A DNA stretch of 64,000 bases, taken from Pleurodeles waltl. Its lineage: Eukaryota; Chordata; Amphibia; Caudata; Salamandridae. The DNA lies in NCBI RefSeq assembly GCF_031143425.1, contig NC_090437.1, positions 847,739,978-847,803,977 on the forward strand, read 5' to 3'. The notes below the pieces were generated by a model. The model was not told where the DNA came from. It saw nothing but the letters and a program-made list of their open reading frames with translations, and made no database searches. This document shows, in pieces, positions 1 to 10,440 of the stretch (position 1 is the first letter of the stretch; each line of letters begins with the position of its first letter). The position numbers and the translations under genes are program-made.

Positions 1-1085
1 TGAAGACATAACTTACTTGTGCAAGGAGGGATATGTTACACGTACACAGTGTCCTGCTTAGGATACAACTATTACACAAAAACACATATGATCAAGTGTC
101 TTGTCACACCAAACATTTTATTTAAATGTACAGCACATAGACTGTCCAAATATCTGTACTTTGTGACACAAGAGTATGTAATTCATACTGAGTCAAAGTA
201 CATATTCCAAGGTACAGACCGCCAGACCACAGAAGGAAGGGATTTGTCAGACATTGTCCTGTAGAATAGGCAAACATTAAAGTGGTTGATGTGACCAGCT
301 TGAGTCTTATCACCTACCACACCAAAGTAATCCAACATCACATAACCAAGATACGGAGAGATGGCAGTAAAATAGCCCCTGATTACAGGCCCATCATAAT
401 CCAATGGCCATGCATTTGGTGGTATGACATAAACATATGTCAGTGTTGTGGCACAGGCCCAGTGGCCTACAATGGTGAAACACATATACAGCTAAATAAA
501 GGTCATACAAGAAAAGTGTTTAGCTAATGTGAAGGGTGAATGACCTGCTCACAATCTATTTATATATATTTCATGCCCACATAATACAATCCGTCCAACA
601 AGGCACACAAAACAAGTCCAATGTGCATTCATGACCTTCCACCCAAATACTGTGCAAGCTGCCTTGGCACAGGATTCAGACACCCCAAATCTGTGACCTA
701 CATTACCTGGAACAATCCATGTCCACTTTATATATCAGAGAAGTATCAGATACCTGCCAATATCAGAACTCTGAAATGCCCACATGAGGATGTCATGGTG
801 AAGGTACCTGTTCAAAGACAACACAAGGAATATAGGCTTGAAAACATGTCAATTACACAAATCATATAGCAAGCATCTGGAAATGGAATTACATTGCAAG
901 GAAACTGACACAAACAGGGCAACATCATCAAGCTGGGGATATGTCAAAGGTTAACTCTTCAAGCAGGCCTTCGATGAATATTGCAGAGTATCATCTCTCT
1001 ATTGTTGCTAAAACGCTCAACCCCACACATTCTCACTACAGTTCATTGTACAGTCAGTCATTACATCACATGATATACTTACACT
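1..1085. other. Unassigned left flank of Harbinger copy A
   Basis: No coding region is recognised here. By analogy with copy B, a second Myb gene (Myb2) on the plus strand could end in this stretch, convergent with the transposase, but I do not find its motifs. The sequence is AT-rich with short unrelated frames. It may be degraded transposon interior or a later insertion. Confidence 0.4.
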
Positions 1086-2110
1086 CATGAAAAGTAGCTG
1101 TTGATGAGATCTTCCTGCAAGTCAGATTCTTCCTCTTCACCACTTCCATACTCACTTGGCATTTCTAGATTCTCACCAGTGGCACTGCAGGCATTTTCCT
1201 CCACAGGGATATGTTGTGAAGCATGTAGCACGCCACAGTGATATGACACACTTTTATGGGTGAGTAAAGAAGGGCTCCACCAATCTGTCCAGACACCTAA
1301 ATCTGGCCTTCAGGAACATAAAAGCCTCCTCCACTAACAGCTGTGTTCTTCTTTGGGCCTCATTGAAGCAGACTTCCCCTGGCATAGTTGGATTCCTTAG
1401 TGGCGTCAACAACCAAGGACGGTTTGAATAGGTGGAGTCTCTTGTAAAGAAATGGGACATATGCGCAACAATGAGACACTGCACACACAGAGTCAGGCCA
1501 GATGTGACTTATAAACTAGCCAGACCCTCTCTGGGTACAGATGTGGCATCTGCTTTTCTGCATTATGAAGGTATCATAGGCAGAACACGAATAACAGGTA
1601 TACACATGTAAAATGTAGAGATCTGCCAAACAGACAACTTGCACATTGGTGGGATGGAAGTGCTTTCTGTTGCGATAAACTTGTTAATTGGCTTGCGGTA
1701 GGATCAAGCCAACATGTGTGCCATCAATGGCCCCCACCACACGTGGGATGTGTGCAAAACTATAAAAGTCAGCCTTCACATGGGCTAAATCCTCATGTCG
1801 GGGGAACCGGATACAGCTATCCATGTGTTTCAACATTGCTGAGGACATCCTTCAACACCAGACTGAACATAGGTTGAGCCATACCAGAAGATAGGGCCAC
1901 TGTATGTTGGAAGGACCTTGTGGCTAGGAAGTGCAATATCAACAAGATTTGTACAATGGGTGGTATGCTGGTTGGATAAGTAATAGCTGGCATTAGACCT
2001 GGTTCCAACTGACGACCTAAGTTCACTATTGTTTGCCTATCCAGGAGGTGATACATTATTATGTGCCTTTGCTCCATGGTCTGAAGGTCTGGCAGTGAAC
2101 AGTAGAAAGG
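1086..2110 (-). pseudogene. HARBI1-like Harbinger transposase, copy A (broken)
   Basis: This is a remnant of a PIF/Harbinger DDE transposase (HARBI1-type nuclease). The N-terminal part (2077-1817) has the family's helical region, including a recognisable LHFLATRSFQ stretch. Next comes a GAIDGTH block with the first catalytic Asp (about 1720). The second Asp region is badly decayed. The C-terminal part (1484-1254) keeps the RPWLLTPLRNP block and a VEEAF..LKARFRCL block, where the family's catalytic Glu lies. A CHITVACYMLHN block and an acidic tail run down to about 1086. Several stops and frameshifts separate these blocks, so it cannot make an active enzyme. It is divergent from the Myb1 gene starting near 2900. 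Family assignment is strong; exact ends are approximate. Confidence 0.85.
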
Positions 2111-2904
2111 AGGTTGCCCCTTCTTCCCTCTCCCTGGGTACCTATGTATGACAAGACATGATTTCTAACATTAGTCAGTGTGTCCACAGCAACATACATG
2201 ATGAATGTCAATGATATCATGTGACAAAGCATATCTGATTGGATAGACATGGCACCTAGTACACATCATAGCTGCAAATAACACAAGGGTCACAGGTGCT
2301 CCCATATGGTTCTCAACACGTGTCCACAACATGAATATGGACCAAAATGAAAGATGTGCAATGCAATTGCCCCTCAAAATGTATATCCCGACTGCCAAAA
2401 TGACCATCAGCGGTGGTGGACTGTGCCCCACTGTTAATGCCATCTGTGCCCTGCAGCATACTACAATGGTGTTTTAGTAATAGGGCCTACATGTCAAGAC
2501 AGATAAGGATGTTTGTGAGGTCCAAAAACCAATGTTTTTATTTTTATTTTTATTTTTAGGTGTGACACAGTTTATAAAGCCCAATACAGCATTTCAGGAC
2601 GCCAAAATGGCATATGCCTGACCTACTTCACTGGACATTAGGAACCACCCGTGACCTCCGGCAGAAGTTGTCATGGCGGTAGGCAGTTGCAACTGCAGTG
2701 GACGCAACCACAGACTAACATCGTTGCCAGTGGAGGTCATGGGCCAATGACTGTTTGCCGGTGATAATGACCTCATATGTGGCGGATGTGACTGCCATGT
2801 TCTGTAGAATCATTTATGTAACTCCTGATACTGCTGCCAGCAACACCTCCATGACCTGAGCTGCTGTGTGCTGCCTCGGTGAGCAATCATACCATTTCCA
2901 GCAG

Positions 2905-3002
2905 GTGATAGGGCCCCTGCTTTCCCTCCAGAGGAGCTGGAGAGGCTTGTGACTTAGGTCCTTCCCCTATATGGATAGCTCTATGGCTCACCAGAGGAGA
3001 AG
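2905..3002 (+). pseudogene. Myb1 gene, exon 1, copy A
   Basis: This aligns with exon 1 of Myb1 in copy B (27294-27408): the EELERL..GVLPLY...YG motif can be followed, with an in-frame stop after the first Leu-rich segment. The donor is mutated (GATAAGT where copy B has GGTGAGT). It encodes the first helix of a Myb/SANT-like DNA-binding domain. The distance to exon 2 is 1.6 kb, against 153 bp in copy B. Confidence 0.65.
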
Positions 3003-4580
3003 ATAAGTCCTCATGTGCACAAGTTTCTCTGTACTTCACCATAATTTCCATCCTCACAGGCTAGAATGTGCCCATGTGTGCCAGTAAGACTTCTTGTGTT
3101 ACTGTTGTTGCAGTTGGTGTGGCATCAATGGGATGGACAATGTGCAGGTATTGGTGGCCAGTGCATATGTTAAGTTCAGTCACATTGTGTTGTGTGAGTT
3201 TTTTGGGGTCCTAGATCATCCTTGTGTTGGATGCACATAACTAGATAAGGAGACATTTCTGCCATCCACTGATACCTCTTTCACCATGATTGTTGTAAAT
3301 GTCAGACAACGTGTATGTGCATGACAGCATGAGCTGTCAAAGCTTGTTGTATGAGTCATTTGAGATTCATGTGAGCAATCTGTATAGTGCCACAGACCTT
3401 TCAAGCCATATCTGGCCTTGCTGAACTGTTGTGTGGAAGGCATATTATGACTCACTCTGCCCTTCAGGTTGCCACACACACCACATGCGAAATTGCTATT
3501 GGCCACATGATATACTTCATGCATGGAGGTGATTGAAATGGAGTGTCATGCAGGTTCTGTATGCTCAGCCAGCAGAGACCAGGGCCTGTCAAATGTATCT
3601 CCCAGTATGGGACCTAGTTTAGGTTGTGGCAGTCACTGCAGCTATGCAACTGTGGCACTGTGCCCACAGCCTATAACCCAGCAGATCCTGGCATGTAGCC
3701 AATATGATGCTCTAGTGGCAAAACCTGTCTTGAATGACTCATTCCTTTGACTAGAGTAGGAGTAGGTATGGAGGTAAATCATTAATCTAGTCCATATGTG
3801 CATTTAGCATCACTGTCAATGTGGGTCTTAGACTCATGACATGCCCCTTACTCCCACAGCTCTATTGTCACCTTCACACGGGTCATATTTGTCTTGTATA
3901 GGTGTTTTGCATAAAGGACAGTCCCACAATGCAGACAGTGTCTTGATTCCTGGGAGGCCATGATATGTGATTCAGTAGCTTGTTCACATAGCAGAAACTG
4001 TACAATGCATGCCTATGTTTGTTGGATGCCATCTCTGTATGATAGACACATATGTCCAAGGGAGTGTTATGTGGTACAGGTACAAAACACAGAACCTGTA
4101 CCCCCTGAAGTGGCATGAGTCTGCATTTGTTACTCCACATGTCCACATATGGACAGGGAAGGCACTTTCTGATGCCAGCCCCATGATTGTTACTCATGTG
4201 TAATGTTGAAGTTTGTACTCTGGCAATGCCTGTAGGGACTGTATGCAGTGAGTCATTATCACAGTGTGTGAATGCGATGGTCCATTCATAAGCCACATAG
4301 GTGTGTATTGTTTCATTGTGGCTCACATCACACTACAGATTGCTAGAGTGTGGGCTACCTGATGTGAGTAAGTTTGTTTAGTCATTGTAGGCCATGAGCA
4401 GGGTAGTGGGTTAGTCTACAGATACAAATACATATGTCTGTAGTCAGGTCCCTGTACTTATTGGCTTGTGTGTTTCACACTTGGGGAGTGTTAACAAATT
4501 GAAAATTTTTAGCTTGGTGTTACTGACATATGTGACTCAACCGTTTGTGAAACTCTGTATTGTCTTTTGCATTCATGCAG

Positions 4581-4841
4581 GTCAACCCCCATCAGAAAAA
4601 AGAACTATGGAGAGCCATCATCAAGAAGGTGCAGAACCTAGGGGTCCACAGCTGGCAGAGTGCCCACTGTTGGAAGAGGTGAGAGAACTTGAGACACTGG
4701 GCCAAGAGGTCCAGCTGGGGATGCCCTCCCAATGTGGGCGGGGTACCTGATGGGCCATGACCCCGCTAATAGCCTGCATTCTGGAGTTGGCCTACCCAGA
4801 CCTTGATTGGCGTTTGAGGACAGCACACGAGTGACAATGGG
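4581..4841 (+). pseudogene. Myb1 gene, exon 2 (Myb/SANT core), copy A
   Basis: The exon follows a good acceptor (pyrimidine-rich tract, CAG at 4578-4580). It encodes the second half of the Myb/SANT-like domain: a LWRAI..KV..LG core followed by a decayed ST/SAHCWKRW-type recognition helix. The donor site at 4842 is ATGAGT, where copy B has GTGAGT, so it is dead. Copies B and C have the same exon at 26869-27140 and 35935-36189. A stop truncates the frame at 4748. The parent protein resembles the Harbinger-derived Myb domain of TSNARE1-type proteins; this likeness is from recall of the family. Confidence 0.7.
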
Positions 4842-7108
4842 ATGAGTACAGAGAATATTCCTGCCTGTCACATTGCTAAGTGAATGTATTGGGTTCTGAC
4901 AGCTTCCCCTGACGATTAGGGATGAGCAGGCATGACACAGTAAATGAGTGATTGTTTGTGTAGACAGGTCAGATGTTGTATGCCTGTTGGCCCATAAATC
5001 TAGGAAGGACAAAACTGTGTACACTCCACAAACAACTTGCTCTCCCGGGACAACATATAGCTGTGTACAGTGATCAATCAAGTACTGTTTGTTGTTCTAG
5101 TAGTTGTAAGTTCTATGCAGCAGACCACTACTCCTCAGTGTTACAGGCCAAAGGTAAGGAAGTGATGGACTACTGTCCTCAGCCTTGTGTCTTGTTAAAT
5201 GAGCATTTTGGCATCTGCCACCCAGAGGCTAGTTATCTTCAGTGTATGACAGGCGCTGGTGCCTCACTACTGTCTGTAAGGTGAAGATGGGCATCATACA
5301 GGTGACAGAGCATACATTGGGGCATATTTGCAAGAAAGTGGTGCATCAGCTATGATGTGCCACTTTTCTTGAGCCCCCCGTTACCCTAACGTCATCATGG
5401 TAGCACCACATTTACAATACGGTGCACCATGGCCCATGTTAGCACAAATGCGGTGCATTGGTCAACTAGCACCATAAACTATGGCACCACTACAGCAATG
5501 CGTGGGGAGGCCCATTGGAAAAAATGGGAGCAGCACTTTAATGCCTGCCTAGGGCAGGTGTTAAAAATGACAGGAAAATGGCGCAGTGAAATCTTGGAAA
5601 TTTCACTGTGCCATTTTTCCAGACCTCCTGATGGGGAAACGCCCCCTTGCATATGTTATGCCGTTTGCAGGCATAATGTAGCGCAGGGGGTTACAAAGTG
5701 GGTCAATGCTTGCATTGCACCACTTTGTAAATCTGGTGCAGATAAAAGGCCTCCTTGATGCCGCCTTAGCGTAAAAAAAACAAATGACGCTAGGGTGGCG
5801 CAAGAAGGCGCTAGGGGCTTGTAAATATGTCCTATTGTTCTTTTGGTGCAGCTACAGATTAATACCTTCCCTTGGTAAGTGGGGAATGTCAATTAACATG
5901 ATCTATGTGCCATCACTATTGCCAACATTCCTTGTGCCTACATGTCAGTATGTGTCCCTTTCTCTTTAGCAAAACATTTGCAAGCTGCTGTTTCATGCAT
6001 GGTCTACCTGTGTTGATGGAATGATGTCTGTATTCCTTCACATAGATGGGCATGGTAACCTGTGTGTGGAATAAGACATTTACAATGGGGATACATTTCA
6101 TTTTGTGACACATACAGGAGTGTGTCACCATTTGGCATGTACAACTGCAGTACCAATGAGGGACATGATAGGTAGGCCTATATGCATTTCTATGCCATTG
6201 ATGTAGAATCATGAAGCAAAGTACTTAGCACTTGTGAAATGGGTAAAGTTTGTAACCTGACTGTTGGCATGCATCATGGAGTTACTTGCAGTTATGTTGA
6301 GATCACATATGTGAGTGCAAGCATTCATCCACAGACATCTTTGTTTGCATGACCAAAATGCAGACATTGTTGTAGCTTCTTTAGGCAACATGTTGAGGGC
6401 CTTAAAGAAGTACTTGCAAATCTCTAGGCCTCTCCAACATCCAAAGCACTAATGGCATCTACTGATGCACTCAGAGTATGTCATTGTAAGTGGAGTTTAG
6501 AAACATATCTCCCTGACATATTACACTTGACTCCTACTTTGTCCATTTCCATGCCAATTGTGTGGCCTATATGAGAAACATTATTACTAGCTCCATGACT
6601 TCAATGGGACAAATATCACTTGGTGAAGTGTGCATTGTGGCACTGCTTCCAGTCTATCGTATTGTTGTCAGCAACATGTCAGGAATTTGGAGCATCATTT
6701 GTTATTGTTGGGCCAATATTTATGTGACAAATAGATGTGTGCATAACCTTGTCTGAGATCTGTGGGAATGGAATTGGCATTGGCCTACTATTGTATGTCA
6801 TCAGGTAACTGAGGTATGTTCCATGGGGCAATGCATTGAGGGTGATGACATCTCATAGTAGTTCAATGGTTACTGTGGTTGCACAATTTCAGCAAAGCAA
6901 TTGTCATTGTCTGACATCCTGATTTTCTGGTGGGCAACTATTGAAAGTTCAGATGGCATGCATGCATCTGTAATGGCATATGTATGGACCACTTAGATGG
7001 AGTTTGTTGCTGGGGTCTACTTGACATCATGGTAATGTGTGCTAATGCGAGCTATTGTTGAAGTGTGATCATGGACATACAATGACCCTATTTCTCTTTG
7101 TATTTGCA
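4842..7108 (+). other. Myb1 intron 2, copy A (with nested MITE)
   Basis: This is a non-coding spacer between Myb1 exons 2 and 3. Parts are alignable with the matching intron of copy C (for example near 5860 in A and 36720 in C, both with a CTTGGTAAGTG stretch). Most of the extra length relative to copy B (390 bp) is shared by A and C, so B is the short version. A 513 bp MITE sits at 5320-5832. No coding region is seen. Confidence 0.6.
5320..5832. mobile_element. 513 bp MITE with 15 bp inverted ends, in Myb1 intron
   Basis: The two ends read GGGCATATTTGCAAG and, on the reverse strand, GGACATATTTACAAG (13 of 15 identical). The flanks CATTG (5315-5319) and TATTG (5833-5837) look like a 5-bp target duplication with one change. 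The interior is made of nested inverted segments (for example around GTGGTGCA.../...TGCGCCAC) and has no gene. The superfamily is unclear. A short related remnant may lie at 32790-32840 inside the gypsy element. Confidence 0.6.
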
Positions 7109-7640
7109 AAATCAGCCCAGGGAAGCAAAGGAGACAGGGCACAGCCGTGTGGGGAAGCATCTTGCCAAGGTAACTTGGGTCAAGACACCACTGGCACAGA
7201 GGGACCCAGTGGTCCGGAGGGTGAGGGAAGTGCCACGAGGTAGACCTGATCAACATCCTCTTCATCAGTGTATTCTTCCTCTAGTGGCCACTCCCAAGTG
7301 GTGGCGGACCCATCGGGGCGTACCCCTGTACCATTTTTATCCACCACCCCTAGCTCTATCACCACCCTCCCTGTTGCTCCCCACCCAGTTGGCTGTGCCC
7401 ACTCACCCAAGAGGGTGGGCGTCTCCTTTGCCGCAGGCACCTCCACCCCAGTCCCTGTTACCCCTGCTTCCCTCAGTGAGGACGCTATTGACCTCGTGAG
7501 TAGTACCTATGTGGGTTGGACAGTCATTGTGAATGCCATCCAGGGATTGGCAACCCAACTGCAGCAGACAAATGCATTCCTGGAAGGCATTCATGGTGCA
7601 GTGTCTGGCCTTTTCAGGCTCTGGTCTCCACACTGACATC
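7109..7640 (+). pseudogene. Myb1 gene, last exon, copy A
   Basis: This aligns along its length with 38073-38679 (copy C) and with the reverse strand of 26478-25950 (copy B). It encodes a low-complexity Ser/Pro/Thr region, then a conserved block (VAPHPVG...VGVSFA.GT), then a predicted helix (IVNAIQ..ATQ.QQ.NAFLEGIHGA..GL) that looks like a short coiled-coil or dimerisation helix. The readable frame at 7268-7636 stops early; copies B and C continue past this point. The acceptor, near 7108, is weak. Confidence 0.65.
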
Positions 7641-7684
7641 AGCTAGTCACCCCCAACCTTCCATCCCCCTCCACCTCCTACTTT

Positions 7685-8769
7685 TGTGGTGAATCCTAGT
7701 TTGTTTTAATGGGATACAGGAGTTAGCTTAGCCTTTGGCTTGCAGACTCCTGCCCCCGTCCCCTAGTGACTTTTACCCTTCTTAGCTTGCTCTGTTTTAG
7801 CACATTTATTTAATTAAATCTTTTAAGATGGCTGCCTTGGTTTTAGTTAGGCCCATGTTTTAGTTTGCATTATCAGTGCCATCTCGCTAAGGCATCAATA
7901 TCAAGCGACAAAGATAAACAAACTGTAGGTGTTCACTAGAGGTACTGTCCCTCTTCACGCTTTTGAGGGAATTGTTTATATAAATCACTGTCCCAAGCAT
8001 GCCTTGTTATCTATTGTTTGGGAACAGACCTACTTCAGGGGTCCAAGCAGATCTGTAAAAGCACTCCTCACTTAAACAGATAGTCAGGAGGGAGCACGTC
8101 CAGATGCCATCGCAGCTATCGATGCTACACGTTACCTTGAAGCTGACCCAGTCTTTGTGTCGTTACGGAGTCTGAGTTAGAGACCTCATTCCAAGGTAAC
8201 GAGGGTTGGGGGCTCTTCTCATGGACATGGCATTGGCAGATTAGGTTTAACATACCTAGCTCTTTTAGGTTAGAGGTTAGGTCTATCATGCTAGGATATT
8301 AGGACATATTTCACATTTCATGTCTGTTCATGTTATTGCGAGATGGTGGGGGTCTTTGTATTAACGACTCTTCTCTTTACCATTCTGTTTCTTGCACTGT
8401 TCATTATCCTAATCATTGCAGCCCTTGCAACTTATCGCAGAATGCAGTTTTGCTCAAATGAAACCTATTGAAACTTTACTGCATCTTCTTCATTGCCTGT
8501 GTTTGATTGAGACATGTTGTTTATGTGAGAAAGGGGTAATCTCCGTTTAACCACGACACTTCCTGAGATGTCACACTTTTGAGTTCCTGTGTAAAGGCTG
8601 CCACAAATCACTTTTTACTGTTTGGGCTTCTGGTGAGGTGCTGCTTGTGAGCCAGAGGGTTGGGACGACAGTTGCAACTTGTTGTAGGACTGGCATAGTC
8701 GCCTACAGACATAAGTACTGTCATCCTTAAACTAGCAGTCTTGCCTAGAGCAAGAGTCCAACTATGACA
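7685..8769 (+). mobile_element. Solo LTR, 1085 bp, 4-bp target duplication CTTT
   Basis: The element starts TGTGGTGAAT and ends ACTATGACA (TG...CA). It is flanked by CTTT at 7681-7684 and CTTT at 8770-8773. It interrupts Myb1 copy A just after the last-exon helix: the sequence on both sides is continuous with copy C near 38655. It belongs to the same family as 24606-25579, shown by the shared CATTGCAGC...GCAGTT segment and the shared ACCACGACTTCC-type segment. There is no internal gene. The parent is probably an ERV or gypsy retroelement with 4-bp duplications. Confidence 0.75.
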
Positions 8770-8773
8770 CTTT

Positions 8774-9640
8774 CCAATCCAAATCCCCCATTCACCTATG
8801 TACCCCAAGCACACAGACCAATCTGCACACACCCACCTCAGACAAGAGCAGCACACATATACACAAGAACCACAAAACACACTGGCACAAAACAAATAAC
8901 AGACACCCACACACAACATCAGTCACCACTTCCCCAGACACCCCTACTATCTCCACCGTACCACACATGACATCAAGCATACCCACAGGCACCTCTACAG
9001 CAGTCAGTGACACACCCACCAGACCCGCAGACACCACCCCAAAAGACAGACATCCACCATACCCACAAACACCACCCCAACAGACACACAGACATCCACA
9101 ACATCCACTATTCCCACAACACCACCCCAACAGACGCACGGAGATCCACCACTATCAGCATTCCTGCAAACATCACCCCAACAGACACACACATATACAC
9201 CACTCCCACATCACACAACACCTCCCAGCCCCCCAAGCCACACAAATGCCCACACTTGCACACGCAACAGACACTACCCAAACACAAGCATACCTCTCCC
9301 TGTACACACCCAAGACATCCACATTGACACACCAGACACCCACTCCCTCGACCTCCAGAACCCAACAGATGACCATCCCCATGTTCCTAAGTTTGATTTT
9401 TTGTTTGAGCTTGCCCTTTCCCCTGTTCCCTCCATCCCCTGTCCCAAACCCAAGAGGCTCAACCCACCTCACAACTCATCCCTTCCACGTTCAAGTCCTC
9501 CCCTGTCACACCTGCCCCCACTGCAAGCACCGGTACCCCTTCACCCCCCCAAGACCTCCACCCCTCCTAAGAAGCAGTCCACCCCTCCCAAAACCGCACA
9601 TCCCAAATCTGACTCCCCCACAAGATGATCCCTGAGGTAC
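8774..9640 (+). pseudogene. Thr/Pro-rich tail of Myb1, copy A, with ~50 bp tandem repeat
   Basis: This is a long open stretch (readable 8967-9635) of Thr, Pro, His and Ser residues. It matches in composition and position the tails in copy C (38680-39560) and copy B (24605-24180). An imperfect repeat of about 50 bp carrying ACCACCCCAACAGAC recurs near 9031, 9071, 9121 and 9172. A block near 9390-9560 resembles the conserved KKCFL..DLFP block of the other copies but is diverged. It is either the C-terminal low-complexity tail of Myb1 or transcribed non-coding sequence; because the frame is open in A and C, I favour a former coding tail. Confidence 0.45.
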
Positions 9641-10440
9641 TTGATGCCCCTTCCTGTGGAGCTTCCCTGGCAGTAAAGGAGTCAAGTAAGATCACAATGA
9701 TGCACCTATTGAAATTTGGTTTTAAATAAACCCAAAACAGTTGATTTTGGGGGGCATACATATGTCCTGCAATTCCTTTTCTACCGTTATGTTGTTCCTT
9801 TGTAACTTGTGTTGTCTGCCTACAGTTGTGTGTGTTTCAGCCTGCTTGCTGATCCATTTGCGATTGTTTGTAGTATCTGACTTTGTGGACAGTGTTGGTG
9901 CCCCCCCCCAGACAAGGGTATATGTTGAGTGTATGGATATGCTAGTGTCAGTGCAATTGTGATGTCAAAGCATTGTGTACTTAATTAATCTTGCGTTGTC
10001 CAATGCGAGCATGTATGGTGTTAGACCTGTTCCCCTGATGTGGATTATAGATTTATCTAATGTGTGACAGCTTGAGTTTTGTTTGTGCAGACATGGAGTG
10101 TGTTCAGTTGTGCTACCTTTGTTTGCATTTGCCTGTGCATGTGACCATTTAGCTGTGTGTACCTTGTCGCTGTTTCAAGTAGATGTATGTTCCATACAGT
10201 TGGAGTTGTATATGCTTTGTTGTCTTGTACTTCCACATTGTGCAGATTGGAATGTCATTTGTTTGTCCCCGAGATACATGTAGGACCAGTTCCTCTGCAA
10301 ATGTTGTTTAAGGGGCATGTGCATAGTGATCTGTGTCCCAATGCAGCTTCCTTCTCTGAGTTCTCCTGATTCCCCCATCCCTATTGTGCAGGTATTATTT
10401 GCGTAGTGAGCTTTGCAGATATGCTTCAAGCTTTACCATT
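9641..10440 (+). other. Harbinger copy A 3' non-coding tail
   Basis: This is T/G-rich sequence with no gene. It aligns with copy C from about 39640 (both have a CTGCA.TTCCTTT.CT stretch followed by GTTGTTCCT). AATAAA occurs near 9725 and could be the old polyadenylation signal of Myb1. No inverted end is recognised. Confidence 0.45.

Larger units (their letters stand above)
1..10440. mobile_element. Harbinger DNA transposon, copy A (decayed, left end outside window)
   Basis: This region has the same gene order as copy B, inverted: a HARBI1-like transposase on the minus strand (1086-2110) and a divergent Myb/SANT gene (Myb1) on the plus strand, with exons at about 2905-3002, 4581-4841 and 7109-7640 and a Thr/Pro-rich tail at 8774-9640. 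The sequence after the tail (9700-10440) matches the corresponding part of copy C (39640-40430). I find no terminal inverted repeat on the right, so that end is lost or too diverged. Both genes are broken by stops and frameshifts. The right border is set by where resemblance to copy C fades. Confidence 0.7.

Noticed and set aside
9000..9240. Spaced repeats resembling a CRISPR array
   Set aside because: Units are imperfect, about 40-50 bp with no unique spacers, in a Thr/Pro-coding low-complexity tail of a eukaryotic transposon gene.
8604..9472. Cys/Val/Gly-rich minus-strand frames resembling secreted Cys-rich proteins
   Set aside because: They are antisense shadows of the ACC/CAC-rich repeat region.
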